Source of the DNA: Purshia tridentata
Lineage: Eukaryota > Streptophyta > Magnoliopsida > Rosales > Rosaceae
NCBI GenBank assembly: GCA_003254885.1
Contig: QANT01002755.1
Span: 91,593-155,592 of the forward strand
DNA length: 64,000 nucleotides
Reading direction: 5' to 3'
Part shown: positions 33,650 to 44,191 of the stretch, piece by piece
Layout: every line of letters starts with the position of its first letter
Numbering within the stretch: position 1 is the first letter of the stretch
Notes under the pieces: generated by a model
Seen by the model: the letters and a program-made list of their open reading frames with translations, nothing else
The model's database searches: none
Told to the model about the DNA's origin: nothing
Translations under genes and position numbers: made by a program

Positions 33650-35330
33650 ATGGTATTCAAAAGTAAAAATTATCATAAGAGATATTGAGTTTACTATCAT
33701 TGCCCTCATTGATTCGGGGGCAGATCTTAATTGTATCCAGGAAGAAATAGTACCTACAAAATACTTTATCAAAACTACAGAAACCATAACTTCAGCAAAT
33801 GGAAGTAAAATGGATTTAAGTTATGAAATACCCAAAGCCCATGTTTGTCAAAACAATGTTTTTTTCAAGACATCTTTTGTCCTTATCAAAAACATGACCA
33901 ACCAAGTCATTATAAGTTTTTCATTTCTTATTTTGTTGTATTCTTTTACAACCGAATATGACAGAATCCTCACTTACCCTTTAGGTGAAAAAATCAAGTT
34001 TTGTTTCTTATCACAACCAAAACTTCAACAAATACATGTGTATCAGCACGACTCTATCTCCATATCACTAAACCTCATCCACAGTAAACATAAACAAATT
34101 AACTATTTAAAAGAAGAAATAATCTTTCAAAGGATTGACTACCAATTGGCAAACCCTACCCTACAACAAAAAATTAAACACTTTGAAGACAAAATCCGGC
34201 AGGATGTTTGTTCAGATCTTCCCAATGCCTTTTGGCATAGGAAAAAAACACATAGTCAAACTTTTCTACATCAAAATTTTTGATGAAAAACATATTCCCA
34301 CCAAAGCAAGACCTATTCAAATGAGTCAAGAAATTATAGAATTTTGTAAACAGGAAATCACGGATTTACTTAACAAAGGGATTGTCCAAAATAGTAAATC
34401 TCCCTGGTCTTGTCCCACTTTTTATGTTTAAAAAAATGCTGAAATTGAAGGTGGCACTCCGCCCTTAGTAATCAATTACAAACCTCTTAATTTTGTTTTG
34501 GAATGGATTCGGCACCCCATCCCAAACAAAAGAGATCTCATAAATAGACTAAGTCAAGCAGTCATATTTTCAAAATTTGATTTAAAAAGCGGCAAATTCA
34601 AATCCATGAAAAGGATAAATACAAAACAGCCTTTGTTACACCCTTTGGTCATCACGAATGGAATATAATGCCCTTTGGCTTCGAAAATGCTCCCAATGAA
34701 TTTTAGAATATCATGAACTAAATATTCAATCCTTTTATTCATTTTTCCATAGTCTATATTGCTGAAGTTCTCATTTTTTCTAAGTCTATTGAAGAATATT
34801 GGAAACATCTACACTCTTTCTTACAAATCATCAAACACAATGGATTAGTTGTTTTAGCTCCAAAAATTATATATTTCAAATGAAAATCAGGTTTCTTGGA
34901 TACAATATCCATCAGTCACAAATTACCCCTGTTGACAGAGTCATCCAATTTGCAGATAAATTTCCTGATGAAATCATTGATAAAAATCAACTCCAACAAT
35001 TCTTAGGGTTCCTTAATTATGTTGCTGATTTCTATCAAAATCTTACATAGAAATCTAAACCTCTTTTTGATAGACTTCAAACCAATCCTCCTCCTTGGAC
35101 ACCCGTTCATACTTTTATAGTCAAAAAGAAATAAAATCTCATGTCAAGACCTTACCTTGCTTAGGGATACCTACAGTCAATTCTTTCAAGGTTGTTGAAA
35201 CTAATGCTTATTAACATGGTTATGGAGGCATCTTCAAACAACAGATTCACCCTCATCATCCTGAATTGTCACTTGCATTTTAGCATTTGGAATCTAACAC
35301 TAAGTAATTATAGTACTATTAGAGACAAAA
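33650..35330 (+). pseudogene. pararetrovirus protease, reverse transcriptase and RNase H (5' part), broken
   Basis: The protease motif DSGAD is at 33,711-33,725. The reverse transcriptase follows in several frames: KARPIQM (about 34,300), SKSPWSC, NYKPLN and FSKFDLKS (to 34,590), then a frameshift. The catalytic box, normally YIDD, reads YIAE at 34,755-34,766, so both catalytic aspartates are lost by substitution. The thumb/connection (FLGFLNYVADFYQNLT) ends in a stop. RNase H begins about 35,180 (VETNAY, stop, GYGGIFKQ) and is cut at 35,330 by the CACTA-like insertion. It resumes at 38,934. Confidence 0.82.
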
Positions 35331-38300
35331 AAGAATATCAGTTGCGACGGCTATTTGCCATGGCAAATTTGTGTATTGCCGTCGCAAAAAAGTAATTGAG
35401 ACGGCATCATGACGACATTGGAGGCGTTGCAATTGGTGGCGACGCAAAAGGTATTTGTGATAACATGTGTTCCGTTGCAAAATATTTTACGATAGCCTAG
35501 ATGACACATACTTGAATCTTTCTGCTACGGTTTTTTTGCCGTCGCAAAATATTTTTTAATTAAAAGATAAATAATTCAGTATCAATTATCTAGCATAATT
35601 GATACTGAATAATATTGGCAAAATAATAATAATAATTGATTGCATATAGCATGCATCACACAAAAGAAATACAAGCATTATATTAAAAAAAATATAAAAA
35701 TTAACAAAAGTGCAATACAAACATGATATAAAATGCAAATGTTACCAATTTAATATAAATTGTAACTTTGTTCTACACAAATCCATCCTATACTATTTTG
35801 AGATAGTTTTGAACTTATATTATCCAATTCTTTTCCTTGCCATCACTTTTGTACTCGTATTATCCAGTTTTTTAACTTGCCATCACCACCATCCCTCATC
35901 TGCATAAAAAAAGGGGGAAAAAAAGAAGAAGTAGAAAACATAAATTCATACTTTTTAATACCACTTAGCAGCACAAATAACACACTTCACACTTGAAAAC
36001 CTACAAAGCAAACCAAAGAGTGTAACCAAGCTACAAAGCTCAACCAGCTAGGCCAAAAGAAACCCAACACAACAATCAAGCAAAAATGAAAATAGACGAA
36101 ACAAAAATATTGCAAAGTCAACAAGACTAAACAAAATTGCAAAAACAAGAACCAATAAATTCAAGAACACATAGCAACAGAAATCTTGCCAACAATAGCT
36201 GGTAATAGCAATAAAAATACCAGTACTAAATTATAACCAACCAAAAGAAATCATACAATGCCATAAAGTCATTATTTACCGTCGACAATAGTACCCTAAA
36301 TCCAAGAAAATTAAATAGAAAAAAAAAAGGAATATAATGTAACAAACCTTTTATTTGTGTAGGATGACAATCACAACATCAATTCCTCAATGGGAGAGAG
36401 GAGAATATATCTCCTGAACAATAGGCTCATTCATTGAGAACACATACCATCTTATTCAAAGCCTATGCAATAGTCATCAAGTTGTCTCCTTTATGATCAT
36501 ACAAACCAAAGAAATTTTAATAATTAACTTATTTTATACTTTTTAAAAGCACTCTCAAGGTTCATAATCTTTTCATAGATATTCCAGATTCATTGCATCT
36601 TTTCTTTTTTCCTTTTTAAAATACTAGTGCCAAATAGGCAATTCGGTTATCCAATTTAAAAAAATAAGTAAATAAAAATAGAGAGAAATCATCTAACACA
36701 AGATTGACTTAACAAATCAAAAGGTAAAGCCTCAACATTGAGAAAGGAGAATTTCATGACACAATGCAAAGTGCATATGATACAAAAAGAATGGTCACTT
36801 TACCATTGCTTTTTGCGGACGCCATGAGCACTCTAGTTTATAAATAGTCCATGAAAATTTAAGCAACTTTGGAGCACCATAAACTACCTATAAATGAACT
36901 TAATATTAATAACAAACTGTGGTTAAACATATTTTCGTTTGCAGAAGGAATTAAAAATACATGATCCCTTCCTTACTAAGGAATTAAGGAAAAAAAGGAA
37001 AAAAAGAAAAAAAAGGGTTAGGATACATGTCTATCTCTTCAGTGATCCACACAAGCTTGAAATACAAACAAAAATATCTTCAGCACAGTTTAGCAATAAA
37101 ATTCATGAAGACAATTTTCCTAAAGTACAAGTAAATTAAAAAAGAAAAAGAAAAGTGAAACTACCACTAAGGGTATTAGTCTACTGCATCCCCACAGCCA
37201 CAACCAGAAGATACGAGAGAACGAACCAAAATAAGGATCCCTAGCTTTATATCACGTGTCACTAGGCAAATGACAGCACCGGCTATAGCATAAATCATCA
37301 AGGCACAATAATTAAACCCAATTCAAAGCAGAGCCAAATTGCAGGCAAATTTCAAAACCCACCTTAAATCAGTTCAAAAACCAATGAAAACATATCAACT
37401 CCAAATTCCCATTATCACAACCACTACTAGGAAATCAACACCCAAATTGTAGCAAAAATACCTAAGTCACACTTCCCAACCACTACCAGAAAAGAGAATG
37501 AGGCTTTTTTATGGAGAGAGGATACCATAAGCCGAAAATTAGAAGCAAAAATTGAAAGCAAGAATAAATTAAACTACAAGTTAAACAAAACTGAGAACAC
37601 CTTAGAGAAATTTCTCCTGCAGAAAAACATAACAAGGTGTAAAAGTGGTCGGAAGGACTTCAATTGCATAGATTGCTTACATAAGCCATTAAATTGGAAT
37701 TAAACTCATATTACATTAAGGAATATTAGCTTACTAAGGTCTATCAAAATAAAATAGACAATATTGTTGATATAAGTAATAAGAGAACATAAAAGTCTGA
37801 CATTAAAAAGTGATATATCTCCTGCATCACCAAGGCCATCACAATTTCTCAAAATTTCTCACATTTTTCAATTCTAAACTTCAATTAGAGGTCCATAAGG
37901 GTAGGAATTAACTAGAAATCAACCAAAACAATTCTCTACAGCCAAAATCCAAGCTAACCTGAATTGGGCATGAACTCCAACATTCCAACTTTCAAATTAC
38001 TCCAAATTTCTTAAGATTTCTCATTCTAACCTTCAATTGGAGGTTCCTAAAGGTGAAACTTGTCCAAAACACCTCACAAATTGATTCAATTTCGAAAACC
38101 CATGATAAACCCGAAATGGCCTCAAACCCCCAATTTTGATCTTCCACAAAAACTTCAAATTAAACAACCAAAATATAAGGAAATGAAAGCCCATGAAAAG
38201 AGGAAGAAAACCCACCTAAACTCAAAAAGATTGACGTCGGAAATTGGCCGGAATCTGGTGAGAAGAAGAGGCGGTAGACTAAGCTTTTCCTGCCTGGTTT

Positions 38301-38933
38301 CGCGGTGGAGGGTGGCTAGTTGGCGTGGGAAAGCTTGGGGAAGGACGGCCAGTGGCTAGGGTGGTCACCGGTGGAGTCTGGGTGGCCGGAACTGGCTGGG
38401 CTAGGCTGGGTTTGGTGGAGGTGAGGTGCGCGCAGAGAGCGAGAGAGAGAGAGAGAGACTGCGGGAGGGGAGAGAGAGAGAGCTAGGTGGGTGATTTGCT
38501 GGGCTAGGGAGGGTTGCAGAACTGGTTTGGTGAGGTGGTGGCCAGAAGTGGAGGGCTGGGTGGGTTGGGTGTCGCGCAGGCAGGGGAGAGGAAGAGAGAA
38601 CAGTCACGGAGGGGGGTGATTGCTCGTGAGAGAAATAAAGAAGAAGAGAGAGAAATCCAGAATTTTATTGATTTTTTTGAAAGCCAAAAGTCCAAATTAC
38701 ATAAAGGCATGCCACGAGCATGATATGCTATTACAATTGACATAAGGATATGCGACGGCAAGATATGTCGTGGCAAAGTAATCAAATCTTTGCCATGGTA
38801 AATATGCACTGTCGCATAATATCCACTTCTTGCCATGGCAAATTACTGCTGTCCTAAAAATGTTCACCTATTGCGACAGTAAATTGATGCCATCGCAAGA
38901 TGGTGTTGCAACCGGTATTCTTTTCTGTAGTGC
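35331..38933. mobile_element. non-autonomous CACTA-like DNA transposon
   Basis: A 3.6-kb insertion in the viral RNase H: the viral frame stops after NYSTI (ending 35,330) and continues as KEIL/ISKFQDDL after 38,934. The right end, reverse complemented, reads CACTACAGAAAAGAATA and the left end AGAGACAAAAAAGAATA, so the left terminus has decayed. Both subterminal regions (35,340-35,560 and 38,700-38,915) hold many copies of GCGACGGCAAA-like words in both orientations, as CACTA elements do for transposase binding. No transposase is encoded. The 3-bp target duplication is not preserved. The interior carries LTR-related sequence (separate entry). Confidence 0.72.
37850..38660 (-). repeat. LTR-family fragment inside the CACTA-like element
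   Basis: This part lines up, in the same orientation, with about 40,900-41,700 of the solo LTR at 39,266-42,064: words such as CCCATG..AAACCCGAAA.TGGCCT, AACAACCAAA, GAAAGCCCA, AAACCCACCTAAA and GCCGGAATCTGG recur in order, followed by a GC-rich, GA-repeat leader. It is more diverged than the two solo LTRs are from each other, so it is an older relative carried or captured by the transposon. Confidence 0.6.
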
Positions 38934-39190
38934 AAAGAAATTTTATCTATAAAATTATGAATTTCCAAATTTCAAGATGATTTATTAAATCAAAAGTTTT
39001 TAATCCCAATTGATTGCAAAAGTACAAAACATATTTTAGAAAAAGATGTTCAAAATACTGAATCTAAAAAAATTTTTGTCCAATGGTAAACTCAATATTT
39101 TTAATTTCGAAATTTGACGTATTTTCAATAGTCAAAATTGCATTCTTGATTTCCTAACTCTTGAATTTTTGCAGGGAAAAAATAGCCTCT
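38934..39190 (+). pseudogene. pararetrovirus RNase H, 3' part
   Basis: Continuation of the RNase H cut at 35,330. ISKFQDDL, DCKSTKHILEKDVQN and a FVQW block can be read with intervening stops and frame changes. The coding trace fades just before the solo LTR at 39,266. Confidence 0.65.
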
Positions 39191-39265
39191 AAAAAACCAA
39201 ATGGTCACTCTTCTTCAAGTAAACCATCCACCTAAGTCAAAACTAAACAAATATCCCCTACTACT

Positions 39266-42064
39266 TGACAGGACCCTTCTCGAATTCCACCCTGGAACTC
39301 GGAGTGATCCTGCGGGCATCCAATATCAAGGAAAATCCTACCGAAATTTTGGCAGAACCTCCCCTGAAATTGAACGAACCCTTTCTCCATGAAGACCTGC
39401 AAAAACACTTCTAAGCACCACAGCTTCTCTACCACAACCAAAGGGGTCTCCGACCCAAAGTTCAAAACCAATTACTTAAGTTTTCATTAGGTTATCAGAG
39501 CCGCGCTACAAAATTTACTAAAAAAATAAAATTTACAAGAATAATTGGTTCCTACAAATTTCAAAGGTTCGCTAGACTGCCTCGACGTCTTTGGCTCGAC
39601 CGCTCGACCGCTACCACCTGGGGGAAATTAAAACAACAACAAAGTATAAATCTAATGAGATAACTCAGTGAGTGGACATAAATCAAAATAAGCATTTATA
39701 AACCTTTACTTTCAAGCTCCTTAAAATTTCGCAACCTTTCTTTGAAATCCCCCAGTTTTAAAATATTTCGTAAAATTCACGGGATAAGTAAACTAATACT
39801 TAAAATCCGCTTTGAGATTTTCTGGGAAAATAAATAAAACAATTTAAGCTGACATGCATCAAACCGAAACTAAAGTTTATATCCTTTAAAACATTCTTAT
39901 AATACTGATTTAATAACCAAAACGCTCACCCAACAGTTACCCACCGAACCTGCCGTACATGCGTAGGGCCCACGACCTGCCGTACGCATGCAGGGCTAAT
40001 AGCCTGCCGTACATGCGCAGGACTCACAACCTGCCATACGCATGCAGGGCCAATGATCCTGCTGTACATGTACAGAGCCAGGGTCTGTCATACACATGCA
40101 GGGCCAACATACCTGCCATACGTGCACGCAGGGCCACCCCCAAAGGGCAAGGCATCCCGACACACGGCCCAAAGCCTATGTGTGTGCCGTGATGGGTCCC
40201 AAAGACCTATATAATTTGCTAACCTGAAAGGTACTGCAAAGGGTGGTTTAAAAATCCTTTTCCCATAAATCTCTTTTTTGCCCATAAAACATATAACCTT
40301 ACCAAAATTGGGAAATCATTAAACCAACAACTATAAAATTCCTTTTTCGATAACCAAACCTTTAATATTTCAAAATGTGAGTAAACCACAAACGTTTACT
40401 TGAAAAATCAAAACGTTCCCACGCACATCAAATCCGTTTCCATACTCAAGAATCGAATAATATTTCTCAATTCATAAACTCAATTAAAACTCAAATATAA
40501 ATATTAATTAAATCATGAAATTCATAGAGAATTTATAAACAAAGTTTAGGAACGAAGTTCACTCACAGAAATAGCCTAGCTTTGGTCTCCGGCTGGATCG
40601 TCTCTAGGTTCGGGAACGTCGCCTAACACGAGAACGACAAGACGTTAGCATACTATCCCAATTAATAATTAAAAAAAACTAGAAAGTGTGAGTTCTAGGC
40701 CTTTCGCTCCATAATCCTAATTTCAAACTATAAACCAACTTATTTTCCGTCTCGACTCAAAACCCATGCCACTAGCTTATTTTTAATCCGGTAATTTCCT
40801 CAATTAACCTCCATTCTATCTAACTTGGTCGAGCGTCGTCCGGGTGTCGTTTCGACAACCAAAAAGTGTCCAATTTCGCCCCAAACTCACCATTTCTCCG
40901 ATTTCCTTCAAACCAACTATTCTAAACCTCAATAGATCGTTCCTAAAGGTGAAAATCACGCACAATTTTAATTAAATCATCGTAAACACCTTAAATTTCT
41001 AGAAATCCCGAAATGGGCATAAGCACCAACGATCAAACTTCCAATTTCCTCAATAATTTCCCAAATTTCTCGTTCCAAACTTCGATTATATGTTCTTAAT
41101 GACGGAAATTACCTTAAATACCTAACAATTTGATTCGATTTCAAACACCCATGCAAAACCCGAAAATGGCCTATAATCTCCCAAATTCAATCTCTCACAA
41201 TTTCTCAAAATTGAACAACCAAACAATAAGGGAAAGGAAGCCCAAAAGGAGAGGAGAAAAACCCACCTAAAATCAAGGAGATTGATGCCGGAATCTGGCC
41301 GAAATAGACGAACAAGTGGCGACGGGCTGGGTGCTTTTCCAGCGTTGTTTTGCGTCGGGGGAAAGGCTAGTTGTCGTGGGGGAGCTAGGGGTGGCTGGCC
41401 GGCGGCTGGGGAGTGATTCTCGGCCAGTCCCGTCGCCTACCGTCGCCGGAGATGGCTGGAGCTGGAAGCTCCAGTCGCGCGCAGGTGAGAGAGAGATCAA
41501 GAGAGAGAAAGGAAGGGGCTTGGGGCGGCGTGAGCTTGCTGGCCGGCGACTGGGGGCGTCGCCGGTGGGTTTGGGTGGCCGGTTGTCGCGCGCAAGAGGT
41601 AGTGCAGGGGAGAGGAGAAGAGAACGGGCTGGGGGGTTCGCTGCTCCTGCACGTGGAGAGGGGAGAGAAATAGAAAGGGAGGGGAATATTCCAGAATTTT
41701 CTGGAATATTAAATGCCATTTCTTCAAAATTACAAGTTTGCCCCTCACTTTGAACCTCCGTATTTCTCAAACCGTAGCTCCAAATGACGCATGCTACGTG
41801 TCTACGAACTCGTGGAGTCGAGCTCTACGCAACCATGTCAAAGTCAACTCTAAAATTTGGATAATTCAAAAAGTCAACTTTTGAGTCCCTTAACACGTTC
41901 CTAACTTTTTAACCGGGACTCTAAATAACCCATGCCGTGTGTCATTGAACTCGTGAGCTCAAGACCTTCCTAACGGACCCAAGGTCAAAGCTAAAATCTT
42001 ACTAGAACCAAAAGTCAATGTTGGGCCCTATTAACATTCACTTAGGAAGGTACGGGTCGTTACA
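39266..42064 (-). mobile_element. solo LTR, family A, reverse orientation
   Basis: A 2,799-bp sequence that on the minus strand begins TGTAACGACCCGTACC and ends GGGTCCTGTCA (TG...CA). It is flanked by a perfect 5-bp target duplication, CTACT (39,261-39,265 and 42,065-42,069). It matches the forward copy at 44,192-46,940 over its whole length. There is no internal domain on either side, so it is a solo LTR left by recombination between the two LTRs of one retrotransposon, probably Ty3/gypsy-type by size (inference). It carries a GC- and GA-rich leader-like block (41,280-41,690) and a minisatellite (39,940-40,140). It lies inside the pararetrovirus, just after RNase H. Confidence 0.9.
39940..40140 (-). 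repeat. 27-bp minisatellite in solo LTR A (copy 1)
   Basis: About seven imperfect units built on CCTGCCGTACATGCGCAGGG, alternating with a second version with GTACGCATGCAGGG. The same array is in the other LTR copy at 46,068-46,261, so it is part of the LTR family. Confidence 0.9.
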
Positions 42065-42069
42065 CTACT

Positions 42070-43209
42070 CTTGTCCTTATAGTCATTCCCCAGTACCTAT
42101 GACCAACAAGTTCACTACCCTTGGTTCTATAAGGCCCAATTACTAGTTAGCCCTAATTTCCCAATATGATCCTTACCAGTCAAATCTTCTGCCTTCCTCA
42201 CAACTAGTCACCCTCCACTACCGAGCTAACCCTGCTTATTTCCCAAAAGTCTTCGATCACTCCCTTTTTTATACTGAACCTTGTCTTAGTCACCTTAACA
42301 CTCCGGCTCTTTACACCAAAGCCTACTTCCCTCCTTCAATGCATTATGCCCCTTCTCATCTTAATAAAAACCTAAAATTTTACAGAGACATTCTCTTTAC
42401 AACTAAGTCAATCCAAATCAAACCAATCAAAGATCGAAATGATCAAACTAAAATCTTATACCATTCCTTATATATGGAGAAAATTATCAATCAAGCTGAT
42501 TGGTGATCTCATCCCCACTCTCATCGATTTTTCACTAGTAAGGACATCCCAATCACTTACTTTGATTATCTTGATGCCTAGTACAAAATATTTTTGCACC
42601 AAACTGAAGATTTTTGTCATTCTTGGTTCATTAATTTTGACAAAAAATTTAGGGGAAAATTTCCTCTCTGGTTCCAAAAATGGTAGTCCACACATGGCCT
42701 TGTTTTTTTCTCTCCTTCCAAGTATTCTCCAAGATTCAGTAAAATATTTTTCAACAGTCTACAACGTCCAATAACATTATGCCAAATTTCCAACTCTCTT
42801 ACACTTTATGGCTAAATACAAGGTACCCTAGATTCTCAAATGGCATTATGAAGTAAACTCTAATGTTGTCACAAGGAATTGTTTAGTTAAAAGGTGGGAC
42901 AAATTTAACCATGATCGCATCATCCACCAAGTCAACACAGAATTTTCTGTTACAAGGAATCCTCCCCCTCCAAGAACCACCTCACAGTTATCCTCCTTTT
43001 CTCTTGAGGGGAAAACCAAGTCAGAATTAAAAGAATTAGTTCAGCAAATGCTATTACAAGTTACACATATGAGAGAAGAAGATAATGTTTCTCCTGCCTC
43101 TTCTGATGCTTCCTCTTCTAGTCACCATAAGCCCACACCGACTGGCAAAAAGCAACTTTGGTCTATTACCAAGATGCCCAAGACCCATTTTGATCTCAAT
43201 GATGACTAA
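42070..43209 (+). pseudogene. pararetrovirus C-terminal reading frame, broken
   Basis: Coding traces in shifting frames: blocks such as YFPKVFDHSLFYTEP, HFMAKYKVPWILKWHYEVN and RNCLVKRWDKFNHD, then a serine-rich tail and an acidic end (HFDLNDD) before stops at about 43,207. A reading frame with W- and F-rich text of this kind follows RNase H in related endogenous pararetroviruses; its function is unknown to me. It is separated from RNase H by the solo LTR. Confidence 0.55.
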
Positions 43210-43460
43210 TACACTGCTCAACCACAAGAATCACAGTAACAAATGATCACAAGCTGCATAGTAAAAATTCGATCCTGGACAAGTTACTACCCATTTTTTA
43301 CTATTTGTCAGTCAGAAGCTTTTGGTTTTTCTCCACGCATTTGCTCCAGAAAATCTGAAGGAATCTACTTTAGTCAATTCTGAGTAACCTCTTCACCACT
43401 ATGATCTCCCACTCCGCAAATTTCGCTGGAATCACAATAATTCCAGTACCTATATTTGGT

Positions 43461-43468
43461 TATAAATA
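43461..43468 (+). promoter_or_regulatory. possible pararetrovirus promoter TATA box
   Basis: TATAAATA in the non-coding region after the last viral frame, followed about 30-100 bases later by a CT-rich stretch with repeats of CATTCTCT (43,508-43,545). In this virus family the pregenomic promoter lies at this place. Position and motif are the only evidence. Confidence 0.4.
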
Positions 43469-44191
43469 AGCTAGCTCTTGTTTGGAAAAGGCAAACTGCA
43501 TTCTACCACTAGTTCTGCATTCTCTCATTCTCTCATTCTCTATTTGTAAACACATTCGTAGTTCTAAGTTTATATTGTGAGATCGTCCTAGTATACTTGA
43601 GATATGAATTTGTGATATTATTGTATTCTAGCACTATCAAATCTTTGTAATCATACTCATGATCAAATTAAAATTAGTTATTCAGTAAGTTCTTAGTCTT
43701 TTCTTTTATTATTATTTACTTATGCTTTGATTATTTTACTTACGTATTTATGCTTTGATTTAAACATATGTTATTATATTTCGCAATTACTCTGTTCATT
43801 ATTATCCTATTATTACTCTGCTTGGATTCTTTCAACCATGATACAACCAAGCTCCATTAACCTTGTGGGATCCTCATCGTTTGTGGGATCCCACATTGTA
43901 TTTCAATAATCGAAACTGTCTAATTTTTTGGTCTTCATTCAAGGATTGTGCTTGCAAAAAACTAGATTAATCAGAAACCATTTGACCGATGATTAAATAA
44001 TCGCAATTTCAAGTGTTTATCGAAATATTTTGTTCGTCTATTTGTTTGATCAAAGTTTGATAGCTTAATGGTTTTCGATTTGCTTAATTTTTTGCAAGGA
44101 TGATCTTTGAATATAGGCTTAAAAAATAAAAGGTTTGGATTGTTTAAATACTATATGAAATGGGCCCCTATGAGGGATCCCATAAATATAG

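Larger units (their letters stand above)
31007..44186 (+). mobile_element. degenerate endogenous pararetrovirus (Caulimoviridae-like), interrupted
   Basis: An old integrated copy of a plant DNA pararetrovirus. In order: a fragment that may be the end of the movement-protein region, a coat-protein-like region, a broken CCHC zinc knuckle, an aspartic protease (DSGAD), reverse transcriptase, RNase H, a C-terminal reading frame and a non-coding region with a TATA box. There is no integrase. The polymerase wording (KARPIQM, SKSPWSC, VINYKPLN, PFG..EWN) resembles petuvirus/florendovirus-type sequences and not Ty3/gypsy. Stops and frameshifts occur in every domain. It is interrupted by a CACTA-like element (35,331-38,933) and a solo LTR (39,266-42,064), both inside or just after RNase H. 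The left end is cut at the Harbinger terminus; the right limit is uncertain. Not functional. Confidence 0.82.

Noticed and set aside
41273-41770. Long open frames in the GC-rich block (both strands)
   Set aside because: They come from GA/CT- and GC-rich leader sequence of a solo LTR; no domain, and overlapping frames on both strands look the same.
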